Origin: Desulfuromonadaceae bacterium
Lineage (GTDB): Bacteria > Desulfobacterota > Desulfuromonadia > Geobacterales > Pseudopelobacteraceae
DNA: 8,374 bases
Assembly (NCBI GenBank): GCA_028686145.1
Contig: JAQUCQ010000133.1
Location: 1-8,374, forward strand
Direction of reading: 5' to 3'
Shown here: piece by piece, positions 1 through 6,649 of the stretch
Position numbering within the stretch: the stretch's first letter is position 1
How the letters are laid out: every line of letters begins with the position of its first letter
Program-made: the position numbers and the translations under genes
The notes under the pieces: model-generated
Databases searched by the model: none
The model's input: only the letters and a program-made list of their open reading frames with translations
Told to the model about the DNA's origin: nothing

Positions 1-1267
1 GTACAGGCAGGCGGAGTGCGGCATGCGCGATCAGATGCAGTGCCAGCTGTTCCAGCAGGGGTTGGTAAGGGTCATTACCGTTGAAGGTACTGCGGTGATG
101 GTAGCTGTGATCGAAATCTCCACCACCCAACAGATACCGCCAAGGGTCGGTCAATCCGGCCGTGCTGGTGTGCCGGATGTCGGATAAAACCGGGCTCTGG
201 TGCCAGGCCGCGAGGAGACCGCTATCTAGCGGGGTCGCCAGTTCATCAATGCCGATGGTGGCGGCAGAAGGGTAGAGCCGGTCATCCGGGCCGATGGCCG
301 CCGCCTCCCATCCTGCGCTGGAGCCGTCATAGAGCGTGCCGGGAGGGGAAAAAATCTGGCCCTTCAAGCTTTCAATGTTATCAATGGTGATTCCACGTAC
401 TTCGGCCCGTTGCATGGCCTTTAGTACCGGGTCAAACAGATCCAGCGGTACCGAATGCTGATCCTTATTGCCCCTGCCGCGGATGAAATGCCACATCAGG
501 TGGAGTGACACAGCCCCCTGATCCGCAGCGTAGTCCACCAGCCAGGCCAGATCATCAGCATTCTCTGCGGTTACACAGCAACTGAGGGTAAACTGCCACT
601 CCTGCAGCCGCAGCCAGATTAACTGGCGTTCCAACTGTGCAAAGCTGCCGCTGCCCCGCAGACTGTCGTGATGTTCCGGTCTGCCGTCAAGGCTGATCTG
701 CAGGTGAATCCTCTCTCGTGGCCAGTCCGGTTGCAGACGTTTTTCCAGCAACAGACCGTTGGAAAGAATGGCAATCCGGCTGGCAGGGATGTTCAGAATA
801 TGGTCGATCAGGGGGATGAAGTCAGGGTGTACCAATGGCTCGCCGCCGGTCAGGGCATACATGAAACACCCTTGCGCTGCTGCATCATCAAGATGTTGTT
901 TGATCCTGGTTAGAGGCAACTCACGAACCGTGTCAGGACCAGAACAGAACAGACAATGGGAACAGGCGAGGTTACAGCGTTCTGTAATGTGCAGCCACAA
1001 TTCCCTCAGGTTTAGAGTCTCGGGCAATAGTGCTGCACGGCCCATATAGCGGTTTTCCGGAGAGTCCGGGAGGCGCTGCAGGAAATCAAGTCCCGCTGCA
1101 GGCGCATGGCGCTTCCCGTCTCTGCATGTCTCTTGCAGCAGCTGATCTCCAGCAACAGTAGGGACAAACCAGGAAGGGCGATCGGGGCAGATCCATACTG
1201 CAGTGCCGTTTACCGATAGACGGGTCCAGCGGGTTTGGTCAAAAGTCATTAGATGGTGATCTTTCAT
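1..1267 (-). CDS. Radical SAM enzyme with cysteine-free C-terminal region (3' end cut by window edge)
   Basis: Partial gene: 422 codons are visible and the C-terminus lies beyond position 1. The protein carries the CX3CX2C iron-sulfur motif of radical SAM enzymes (C98, C102, C105, reading CNLACSHC), followed by TGGEP (about 140-144), SNG (169-171) and QISLDG (190-195), all typical strands of the SAM-binding barrel. The first 70 residues (VNG, AVWICPDRPSW) could be a PqqD-like peptide-binding segment, but this is uncertain. After about residue 310 it follows a SPASM-like layout (GWEAAAIGPDDRLYPSAA, later GGGDFDHS), yet has no cysteine where auxiliary-cluster ligands would sit. The substrate is unknown; the layout suggests a peptide- or protein-modifying enzyme more than a coenzyme pathway enzyme. 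The ATG at 1267 gives the longest reading; an in-frame ATG at 1249 is possible, and neither has a clear Shine-Dalgarno. It is divergent from the GGDEF-EAL gene, and any partner gene would lie to the left. Radical SAM family call is sure; subfamily is not. Confidence 0.88.
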   Translation of the reverse strand, partial: MKDHHLMTFDQTRWTRLSVNGTAVWICPDRPSWFVPTVAGDQLLQETCRDGKRHAPAAGLDFLQRLPDSPENRYMGRAALLPETLNLRELWLHITERCNLACSHCLFCSGPDTVRELPLTRIKQHLDDAAAQGCFMYALTGGEPLVHPDFIPLIDHILNIPASRIAILSNGLLLEKRLQPDWPRERIHLQISLDGRPEHHDSLRGSGSFAQLERQLIWLRLQEWQFTLSCCVTAENADDLAWLVDYAADQGAVSLHLMWHFIRGRGNKDQHSVPLDLFDPVLKAMQRAEVRGITIDNIESLKGQIFSPPGTLYDGSSAGWEAAAIGPDDRLYPSAATIGIDELATPLDSGLLAAWHQSPVLSDIRHTSTAGLTDPWRYLLGGGDFDHSYHHRSTFNGNDPYQPLLEQLALHLIAHAALRLPV

Positions 1268-1291
1268 TTGTTTCGAAGTACTTGAATTTGG

Positions 1292-1321
1292 AATATATCA
1301 TTGTCTATATGTGTTTGGCAA
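1292..1321 (-). promoter_or_regulatory. Candidate sigma70 promoter for the radical SAM gene
   Basis: On the minus strand, TTGCCA (1321-1316) and TATATT (1297-1292) are separated by 18 bases, each matching the consensus at five of six positions. Transcription would begin near 1285, leaving a leader of only about 18 bases before the ATG at 1267, or about 36 before the ATG at 1249. The prediction is by eye only. Confidence 0.45.
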
Positions 1322-1380
1322 ATACTGCGGTTACATTAGAAAAGACAGTCCGTAGGTGTTCCCATTAAATTCGCAAGAAC

Positions 1381-1400
1381 ATTCACTTGTTTAGTGTAAT
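1381..1400. repeat. Imperfect inverted repeat in the divergent intergenic region
   Basis: ATT-CACT, a five-base centre (TGTTT), then AGTG-T-AAT: seven base pairs with one bulged T. It lies about 35 bases upstream of the -35 of the GGDEF-EAL promoter candidate, so it could be an operator, but no known regulator consensus was recognised. It may be chance. Confidence 0.2.
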
Positions 1401-1433
1401 GACGCTCATAGCATCAAAAAAACACGAAACGCC

Positions 1434-1463
1434 TTGACGATGTTTCTTGCAGGCGTGTACGAT
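1434..1463 (+). promoter_or_regulatory. Candidate sigma70 promoter for the GGDEF-EAL gene
   Basis: TTGACG (1434-1439) and TACGAT (1458-1463) are separated by 18 bases. The first matches the -35 consensus at five positions and the second matches the -10 consensus at four. Transcription would begin around 1470, leaving a leader of about 20-40 bases depending on which ATG is used. Confidence 0.45.
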
Positions 1464-1496
1464 CAATAAAAAGCAGGCTCCCTCGGAAGCATGAAC

Positions 1497-1500
1497 AGGA
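1497..1500 (+). promoter_or_regulatory. Shine-Dalgarno that favours the ATG at 1509
   Basis: AGGA lies eight bases upstream of the in-frame ATG at 1509. The longer reading from 1491 has only GGAAG, one base from its ATG, which is too close to work. This decides the preferred start of the GGDEF-EAL protein. Confidence 0.5.
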
Positions 1501-1508
1501 TCAGTGTT

Positions 1509-3311
1509 ATGGCATCGGCACAAGAAAAATTGTCTATATATAAAGCGCTTTTGATCGCAACAAAAAGCCTTGCCCAGGAAAATACGCCGGATGAAGTATT
1601 GCGGGCCGCCTGTGATGCGCTTGTAGCTGCATCTGAACGTATATGCCTTGCATGGATGTACTTGGGAAACCCGGAATCTGAAACAATCAGGCCATCTTAC
1701 TCAGTAGGGAATGCTTCCGAATATGCCTTGGAAGTGGCGCTTGATCTTTCCCCGGAAATGATGAAATGCCCCAGCAGGCGCGCCCTGACGAAAAACGAAC
1801 CAGTGTTTATCAAAGTAAATTCTGATCCGACCTTTGCGCTCTGGCGAGAAAAAGCGCTTCGGTACGGTTTTCAAGAAGGACTGGCCTTACCGATTGGTGA
1901 TCCAAGCAATCCATTCAGGGCTCTTGTTGTTATCTTTACTGATACAGAAAAATACTTTGAAATGATTGGTATGGAGCCTTTTGTTGCCTTTGCCCAGTTG
2001 GCTACAGTGGCACTGCACCAAGCCAGGATGAAAATATCGCTGGAAACAAGGGCGTCAATTGACCCTTTGACCGGCCTGCTTAACCGGAGGGCATTGCACG
2101 AAATTATTAATCGTGAGCATGCCTACGCAAAAAGAACGGCACAGCATTTTAGCATGATTCTGTTTGATCTGGACCGGTTCAAGATGCTCAATGACAATTA
2201 TGGCCATGACATCGGTGATGATATCCTGCTCGGAATCAGTCGCATTGCACAAAAAACACTGCGTACAACCGATTGGTTGAGCAGGTGGGGTGGCGAGGAG
2301 TTTTTGGCTATCCTGCCTGACACTGATGAGAACGGCGCGCTTAAAATTGCTGAACGGTTGAGGCAAAAAATTGAGAACTTCTCTATTCAGCTTAATACCC
2401 AGGAAATTAATACCTCTGCAAGCATCGGGATTGCCAGCTATCCTCGCGACGGCGATACGCCGGAATTTTTGCTAAAAGCTGCGGATGCCGCACTGTATGA
2501 AGCCAAAAAAACCGGCCGGAACTGCGTCGTGGAAGCCAAGGATAAACGGGAAGTTTATTCCATTGCTTCAAAGCTTACCTCTGCCATTGCAGCCAACAGG
2601 CTGGTACCGGCATGTCAGATGATTATCGATCTGAAAACCAGGAAACAGGTTGCTGAAGAAGTGTTAGCCCGATTAATTGATGAATCCGGAAACGTCATTA
2701 CGGCCACTGATTTTATTGCTGCGGCAATGGAATTGCAACTGACCCATCTGGTTGATTACCAGATAATCAAGCAAACCATGCATCGTTGTGCACTCAATGT
2801 CGCTGCCGGTGGTCAGCCTTTAGTGCATTTCGTGAATATTTCGGCAGACCTTCTGCTCCACCAAAACTTGATTCAGGAACTTTTTGCTGAAGCCCAGGCG
2901 GCCTGTCTGTTATGCGGGGTGGATGTTGGCCCCATCAAACCTATCGTGCTGGAAATTACAGAAAGGCAATTGCTCGGTGACATAAGCGCAGTCAAAGCCA
3001 AGCTTGCCCCGTTTATCGATTTTGGCATGCGGTTAGCCATTGATGACTTTGGCAGCGGCTATTCGTCATTCCAGTATCTTGCCGATCTCCCCGTCTCATT
3101 TCTTAAAATCGAAGGAAGCTTGATCAAACAGGTAAAGGAAAAGCGGGTCAGGCAGATTGTCAAACGAATCAGTGATATCTCAAAAGATTTGCAGCTGATC
3201 TCGATAGCCGAGTTTGTCGAAGATGCCGAGACTGCTGATATTCTTTGTGATCTGGAAATAGATTGGGCACAAGGTTATTTCTTTGGCCGTCCTGCCGTGG
3301 CAAACCCGTAG
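1509..3311 (+). CDS. GAF-GGDEF-EAL cyclic-di-GMP synthase/phosphodiesterase
   Basis: A 600-residue cytoplasmic protein (606 if read from 1491) with no membrane segment. Residues about 10-170 look like a GAF-type sensor, and the cytosolic layout implies it reads an internal signal. The GGDEF domain (about 180-345) has an intact catalytic loop, GGEEF (261-265), preceded at the canonical distance by RTTD (252-255), the inhibitory c-di-GMP site. The EAL domain (about 352-595) reads EVL for EAL, but keeps the metal and catalytic residues seen in active enzymes: E384, N443 (NIS), E482 and E485 (EITE), D512-D513 (DDFGSGYSS), K533, E568 and Q588 (QGYFFGRP). One change is LKIE for the usual LKID. From family knowledge GGDEF makes c-di-GMP from two GTP and EAL cleaves it to pGpG, so both activities appear possible. 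The gene stands alone, is divergent from the radical SAM gene, and converges on the DUF3047 gene. Confidence 0.95.
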   Translation: MASAQEKLSIYKALLIATKSLAQENTPDEVLRAACDALVAASERICLAWMYLGNPESETIRPSYSVGNASEYALEVALDLSPEMMKCPSRRALTKNEPVFIKVNSDPTFALWREKALRYGFQEGLALPIGDPSNPFRALVVIFTDTEKYFEMIGMEPFVAFAQLATVALHQARMKISLETRASIDPLTGLLNRRALHEIINREHAYAKRTAQHFSMILFDLDRFKMLNDNYGHDIGDDILLGISRIAQKTLRTTDWLSRWGGEEFLAILPDTDENGALKIAERLRQKIENFSIQLNTQEINTSASIGIASYPRDGDTPEFLLKAADAALYEAKKTGRNCVVEAKDKREVYSIASKLTSAIAANRLVPACQMIIDLKTRKQVAEEVLARLIDESGNVITATDFIAAAMELQLTHLVDYQIIKQTMHRCALNVAAGGQPLVHFVNISADLLLHQNLIQELFAEAQAACLLCGVDVGPIKPIVLEITERQLLGDISAVKAKLAPFIDFGMRLAIDDFGSGYSSFQYLADLPVSFLKIEGSLIKQVKEKRVRQIVKRISDISKDLQLISIAEFVEDAETADILCDLEIDWAQGYFFGRPAVANP

Positions 3312-3374
3312 CCGCCATCTGAATCTGAATGTCCCGGAACCGTCCGTGTATGGCATGAGGACGAATTGGCCAGG

Positions 3375-3397
3375 ACTCTCAAGGAACCGTTGAGAGT
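3375..3397. terminator. Hairpin across the DUF3047 stop codon, possible weak bidirectional terminator
   Basis: A perfect eight-base inverted repeat (ACTCTCAA / TTGAGAGT) with a seven-base loop lies between convergent genes and spans the minus-strand stop codon at 3379-3381. Neither side has a proper T run, so intrinsic termination would be weak. It may instead protect the 3' end of the message. No better terminator was found between 3312 and 3378. Confidence 0.3.
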
Positions 3398-4041
3398 GTT
3401 ATGTCGCCGTACCAAGCGGTTGCATCGCCTCCGGTATTGTCCGTGTCGGTCATGATTGCAATGGCGCCGGCCTCAGGCGGGTCCTCGCCAAAGGCCCGGC
3501 GGTAGTCGGCAAGGATGTCCCGCTCTTCAGTAACCCATGTGCTGGCAAGTGTTGAGCCTGATTCAACGGCAATCATCATGGCTTTGCTCGTAAAGGCGTT
3601 GGCTACGAATTTATCTTTTGGCAGTTTGTTTGCCCAGACGTAGTTGAGAGCGCGCATCTGCCAGAAGAAGCGACCAGGAAAAATAACATAGACCCGCGCA
3701 GCGTAATCATCTCCCTTTTTAGTCCTTTCATTGCCGCCCGTTACCGTAGCGGCAATTTTCCAACTCCATTTCAAATAGCGATATGTCTCCGGACTGAACT
3801 TTATCGTTTTCGTCAGGCCGGATGCCGCCGCCGTGGCGTGGGCTTTTACAACGGCGTGACCATTCTCCTGCACGATGTGGTAATCGGTCGTGCCTTTAAA
3901 GCTCTTGCTTACCCATCCCCTGAGCCCCTCAGATCCGAAGTGGGATACGGCAATATCATCGGCGTAAGCCGACAGGGCGGTCAGCAGCAGAGCGCTTGAT
4001 ATGCATGCAACTATAAATTTCTTTGCCAAGTTGCATCTCAT
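3379..4041 (-). CDS. Exported DUF3047 protein
   Basis: A 220-residue protein with an N-terminal signal peptide: basic start MRCNLAKK, a hydrophobic stretch, and a likely cut after AYA at residue 27. The mature part shows the pattern I associate with DUF3047: GLRGW, then AAASGLTKTI, YLKWSWKI, KKGDDYAARVYV, LNYVWANK, FGEDPP, and a near-terminal MTDTDNTGGDATAWYGDI. The function of this family is not established; the aromatic- and aspartate-rich conserved blocks suggest a beta-rich periplasmic binding fold, which is inference. An ATG at 4089 gives 16 more residues but lies inside the upstream rhodanese gene and spoils the signal peptide, so 4041 is preferred. That leaves an 11-base gap after the rhodanese stop, and the two are surely co-transcribed. 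No strong Shine-Dalgarno precedes 4041, so translation may depend on the upstream gene. Confidence 0.85.
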   Translation of the reverse strand: MRCNLAKKFIVACISSALLLTALSAYADDIAVSHFGSEGLRGWVSKSFKGTTDYHIVQENGHAVVKAHATAAASGLTKTIKFSPETYRYLKWSWKIAATVTGGNERTKKGDDYAARVYVIFPGRFFWQMRALNYVWANKLPKDKFVANAFTSKAMMIAVESGSTLASTWVTEERDILADYRRAFGEDPPEAGAIAIMTDTDNTGGDATAWYGDITLSTVP

Positions 4042-4052
4042 GGCCGTGCCGG

Positions 4053-4469
4053 TTATCGTCCGGTTACGAACAGCTCTTTGTAGGGCCACCCGGCAATGCC
4101 ATCCTCCAAAATCTGCATGCGATCTTCAGACACCCCTTTTGATTCAAGGTAGTTGTAGCTGTTTTTTGCGCCTGATTTACCGCGAGGGCAGAGGACGACA
4201 ACCGGTGCGTTGGAAGTCTTAATAATAGCCAACGCCTTGTCCAAGCGGACCTTTTCTTCGTCTTTTACGGCTGGGAAGGCGTTGGTTTCGATAGAACCGG
4301 GCAGGTGGTGTTTCTCAAATTCTGCTGCAGGCTGAATATCCACCAGAATTACCGGTTGTTTTTTATCCAGCAGTTCTTTCAGTTCCTGGGGTTCAATATA
4401 ATTCGCTGCCAGTACGGTTGTAGCGGACATCAGGGCAAGTGCCAGGGTTAGGGCAATCTTTTTAAACAT
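4053..4469 (-). CDS. Exported single-domain rhodanese-like protein
   Basis: A 138-residue protein with a clear signal peptide (MFKKIALTLALALMSATTVLA, likely cut after residue 21), so it acts outside the cytoplasm. The rest is one rhodanese domain: the strand ILVDIQPAAEF (about 41-51), HLPGSI (55-60), and the active loop CPRGKSGA with nucleophile C94, ending in DGIAGWP (123-129). Family knowledge: the cysteine carries a persulfide and passes sulfane sulfur, or in some cases selenium, to an acceptor. The loop differs from the common CRxGxR type by CPRG and a lysine-serine, so the acceptor cannot be read from it. The start is well supported by AAGGAG (4482-4477), seven bases upstream. It is first in a two-gene unit with the DUF3047 gene and divergent from a LysR regulator. 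Confidence 0.92.
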   Translation of the reverse strand: MFKKIALTLALALMSATTVLAANYIEPQELKELLDKKQPVILVDIQPAAEFEKHHLPGSIETNAFPAVKDEEKVRLDKALAIIKTSNAPVVVLCPRGKSGAKNSYNYLESKGVSEDRMQILEDGIAGWPYKELFVTGR

Positions 4470-4505
4470 GTTCTGTCTCCTTTATATGCAAAAAAATATA
4501 TATGT

Positions 4506-4534
4506 TTAATAGCAATTGAATGCTTGTCTGGCAA
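4506..4534 (-). promoter_or_regulatory. Candidate sigma70 promoter for the rhodanese-DUF3047 unit
   Basis: On the minus strand TTGCCA (4534-4529) and TATTAA (4511-4506) have the optimal 17-base spacing. The -35 matches five of six consensus bases and the -10 four of six. The putative LysR sites begin at the next base, 4535, the position from which LysR-type proteins usually contact polymerase. Confidence 0.55.
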
Positions 4535-4543
4535 ATAGATAAT
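4516..4543 (+). promoter_or_regulatory. Candidate sigma70 promoter for the LysR gene
   Basis: TTGAAT (4516-4521) and GATAAT (4538-4543) are separated by 16 bases. It overlaps the opposing rhodanese promoter almost completely, so the two would compete for polymerase. The -10 and expected start fall within the putative LysR sites, which fits autorepression. Confidence 0.4.
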
Positions 4544-4561
4544 CTGCTATGTATACGATAG
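4535..4561. promoter_or_regulatory. Putative LysR binding region: ATAG-N8-CTAT-N7-ATAG
   Basis: Three alternating half-sites occur in 27 bases: ATAG (4535-4538), CTAT (4547-4550) and ATAG (4558-4561). The last pair contains TAT-N7-ATA, which fits the T-N11-A rule for LysR-type operators. A perfect small palindrome, AGATAATCT, lies at 4537-4545. The location between divergent LysR and target genes is the classic one. Assignment to this regulator is inference. Confidence 0.45.
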
Positions 4562-4590
4562 ATTGTATTGAATAAAGCGATGGAGATATT

Positions 4591-5481
4591 ATGACGTTAA
4601 AACAGTTGCAGGTATTTTTGGCGGTTGCCGACACACGCAGTTTTTCAAAAGGTGGTGAGGCCGTAAGTTTGGCCCAGTCTACTGCCAGTCAGCATATCCG
4701 CGCCCTTGAAGATGAGCTTGGGGCACGGTTATTTGACCGATCTGTTTGCCAAGTTATCTTGACTGAAGCAGGACGGCTATTCTACGAACACGCTGCACGG
4801 ATTTGTAGTTTGTGTGAAGAATCGATCGTTGCGGTCAGGCGCTTTCAAGGTCTTGAACAGGCAATCCTGCGTGTGGGGGCCAGCACCATTCCGGCTGCCT
4901 GTTTAATTCCCGATCTTCTTGGTGAATTTGCCGCTGCCCGGCCGGGTGTGCGCTTGGAGGTGATGCAGGGGGACACCCATGAGGTGATTCGCCTGCTGCA
5001 GGATGAAAAAATTGAGCTTGCAGTGGTGGGGGGACAGTTTGATGCCGATACGATCTGTTATCAAGAGGTTGGTGCCGAGCGGATAATACTGGTTGCACTG
5101 CCCGGAGTGATCCCTGAAGCGGCCGTAACTATGCAGAAACTATCAGAAATACCGCTGCTGTTGAGAGAGCCGGGGTCAGGTACACGACTGGCGGTGGATG
5201 ATGCATTACAGAAGGCTGGTCTTGATCTGCGCAGCATGCGGGTTGTAGCTCAGCTTGGCAGCAGCGAGGCGCTCAGGCGGGCGATTCTGGGTGGCGCCGG
5301 GTGTGCTTTTCTGTCCGCCCTGGCTGTGGGAAGAGAAGTGGCCGATGGTACGCTTACAGTGATAGATATTCCTGGAATAGAAATAAGCCGCAGCTTTTAT
5401 CTCGCCTGGCGCAGGGGGAATAGTCTGTCTCCGGCAGCAGAAGTGTTTATGGAAGCGGTGCGGCAGAAAGTGGCGCAGTGA
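4591..5481 (+). CDS. LysR-family transcriptional regulator, CysB-like / selenium-metabolism-associated type
   Basis: A 296-residue protein of normal LysR length. Residues 1-60 are the winged helix-turn-helix (FLAVADTRSFSKGGEA, then SLAQSTASQHIRALEDELG, and LFDR before the wing). A linker helix follows, then the effector-binding domain from about 92, with GASTIP (96-101), IELAVVGG (141-148) and EPGSGTR (193-199). The GASTIP and EPGSGTR blocks closely resemble the group annotated as selenium-metabolism-associated LysR regulators, and CysB-like relatives that sense sulfur compounds. That subgroup call is from memory and moderate. Ligand unknown. GGAG at 4582-4585 stands five bases before the ATG. 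The divergent rhodanese suggests that it responds to a sulfur or selenium species and controls that unit plus itself. Confidence 0.93.
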   Translation: MTLKQLQVFLAVADTRSFSKGGEAVSLAQSTASQHIRALEDELGARLFDRSVCQVILTEAGRLFYEHAARICSLCEESIVAVRRFQGLEQAILRVGASTIPAACLIPDLLGEFAAARPGVRLEVMQGDTHEVIRLLQDEKIELAVVGGQFDADTICYQEVGAERIILVALPGVIPEAAVTMQKLSEIPLLLREPGSGTRLAVDDALQKAGLDLRSMRVVAQLGSSEALRRAILGGAGCAFLSALAVGREVADGTLTVIDIPGIEISRSFYLAWRRGNSLSPAAEVFMEAVRQKVAQ

Positions 5482-5524
5482 ACTGCTGATAAGGGTTTTG
5501 TCTTTAAGGTTATTGATAGTCGCT

Positions 5525-6649
5525 TCATGGCTGTTCGATGACCAGTTCCAATGCTTTTTTGTAGCTGGCGGTTGCAGCAAGAAGGTCTTTCCGCTCTTCG
5601 TACATAATTCCTTTATAGACAAAGATCTTGTAGTCGCCGGGATTTAACTGTTCAGCCTGATTAAACCACTGCAGCGCTGCGGTCACATCACCTTGTCTGC
5701 CTTTCAGGAGGCCAAGATTGTAATAACTGGGGAGATACGCTTCGTCAACCTGCACCGCCTTCATTAGCTTTGCTTCTGCGCTTTGCAGGTCACCCTCCTC
5801 CAACAAAATTTGTCCCATTGAGCAGAGCGCAATGACATGCTCAGGTTTCCTTTCCAGCACCAGCTCGAACTGCCTTTTTGCCTCTGTCAGGCTGTGCTGC
5901 TTGTAATACAGGGTGCCAAGACTGAGATAAGGCAGGACAAAGGCAGGATCAGCTGCAATTGCCTTCTCGAACCACGCTATTGCCCGTGGAGCGGTCCGCT
6001 CAGATTTCAATGAAGTCATCCCCATATTCCAGAGGCGAACTGCTTTTTTGTTGGGTTGATACCCTGTTGCTGCAGGCTGTGCCGGCACGGTCTTGTTTTC
6101 TATGACCCCTTCAACAAACTGCTTGAGACGGTCAGCTCCGATCAGGGGAAAGCCGGATAACTCATGGCGGATGATTCTGTTCTTATCGATGATCACCGCG
6201 CTGGGTACGGCGATAATGCCGTAGCTGTTAAATGTTGCAAGCCCCCGATCAACCAGCAGGGGAAAGGTTATTTTCAGAGAAGCGGCAACATCTCTGATTT
6301 TAGCCATGGTCCTTTCACTAACTTCCTGTCTGTCGACGTTAATGCCTATGACGGAAAGCCCGACATCTTTATACTTCTGGTGGAGTGCCTGCATCTGCTG
6401 CAGGGCTTTCCTTGAGTTGTCCCCCCAGGTTGCCCAGAAAAATACTATGGTCAGCTTCCCCCCCTTGAGAGCCGTAATGGTCTGTGTGTTGTTATTCAGA
6501 TCTATCAGGGCGAAATCAGGCGCCTCCATCCCCACTTCCAGCGAGTGTAAGGCTGGCGATGAGATCGTTGTGTTTAACAGGATAAGTAAGATCCACAGCG
6601 GTATCAGACGGGTGGCAAGAGATCTTGTCGTACAAGCGGATTTTGTCAT
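5525..6649 (-). CDS. Exported TlpA-like thioredoxin-fold protein lacking active-site cysteines, fused to TPR repeats
   Basis: A 374-residue protein. Residues 13-28 are a signal peptide or membrane anchor, followed by a thioredoxin-fold domain of the TlpA/AhpC kind (about 36-185: VGMEAPDFALIDL, VFFWATW, GINVDR, the cis-proline region AVPSA at 147-151, then VIIDKNRII). About five TPR units fill 203-372. Where the family reads WCxxC this protein reads WGDNS (75-79), so both catalytic cysteines are gone. The only cysteine after the anchor is C276, in the TPR region. It therefore cannot carry out the usual disulfide reduction; binding or assembly of a partner is more likely (inference). It is third in the operon: its ATG overlaps the preceding TPR gene's stop as ATGA (6646-6649). 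A GGGGAG lies 12 bases upstream, rather far, so coupled translation is likely. The plus-strand LysR gene converges on it. Confidence 0.92.
   Translation of the reverse strand: MTKSACTTRSLATRLIPLWILLILLNTTISSPALHSLEVGMEAPDFALIDLNNNTQTITALKGGKLTIVFFWATWGDNSRKALQQMQALHQKYKDVGLSVIGINVDRQEVSERTMAKIRDVAASLKITFPLLVDRGLATFNSYGIIAVPSAVIIDKNRIIRHELSGFPLIGADRLKQFVEGVIENKTVPAQPAATGYQPNKKAVRLWNMGMTSLKSERTAPRAIAWFEKAIAADPAFVLPYLSLGTLYYKQHSLTEAKRQFELVLERKPEHVIALCSMGQILLEEGDLQSAEAKLMKAVQVDEAYLPSYYNLGLLKGRQGDVTAALQWFNQAEQLNPGDYKIFVYKGIMYEERKDLLAATASYKKALELVIEQP

Noticed and set aside
759..1049. Plus-strand open frames at 668-913 and 759-1049
   Set aside because: Both are antisense to the radical SAM gene, which covers its conserved motifs here. 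Their translations resemble no protein.
3961..4041. Possible lipoprotein signal in DUF3047 (IVAC ending at C13)
   Set aside because: The motif fits the lipobox letters but occurs too early, before most of the hydrophobic core. Cleavage after AYA is more convincing.
5482..5524. Search for a terminator between the convergent LysR and TlpA-TPR genes
   Set aside because: Only short T runs and no stable stem were seen in these 43 bases.
5206..5622. Minus-strand open frame of 138 codons at the LysR / TlpA-TPR junction
   Set aside because: It overlaps the end of LysR and the end of the TlpA-TPR gene in other frames, and its composition is not protein-like.
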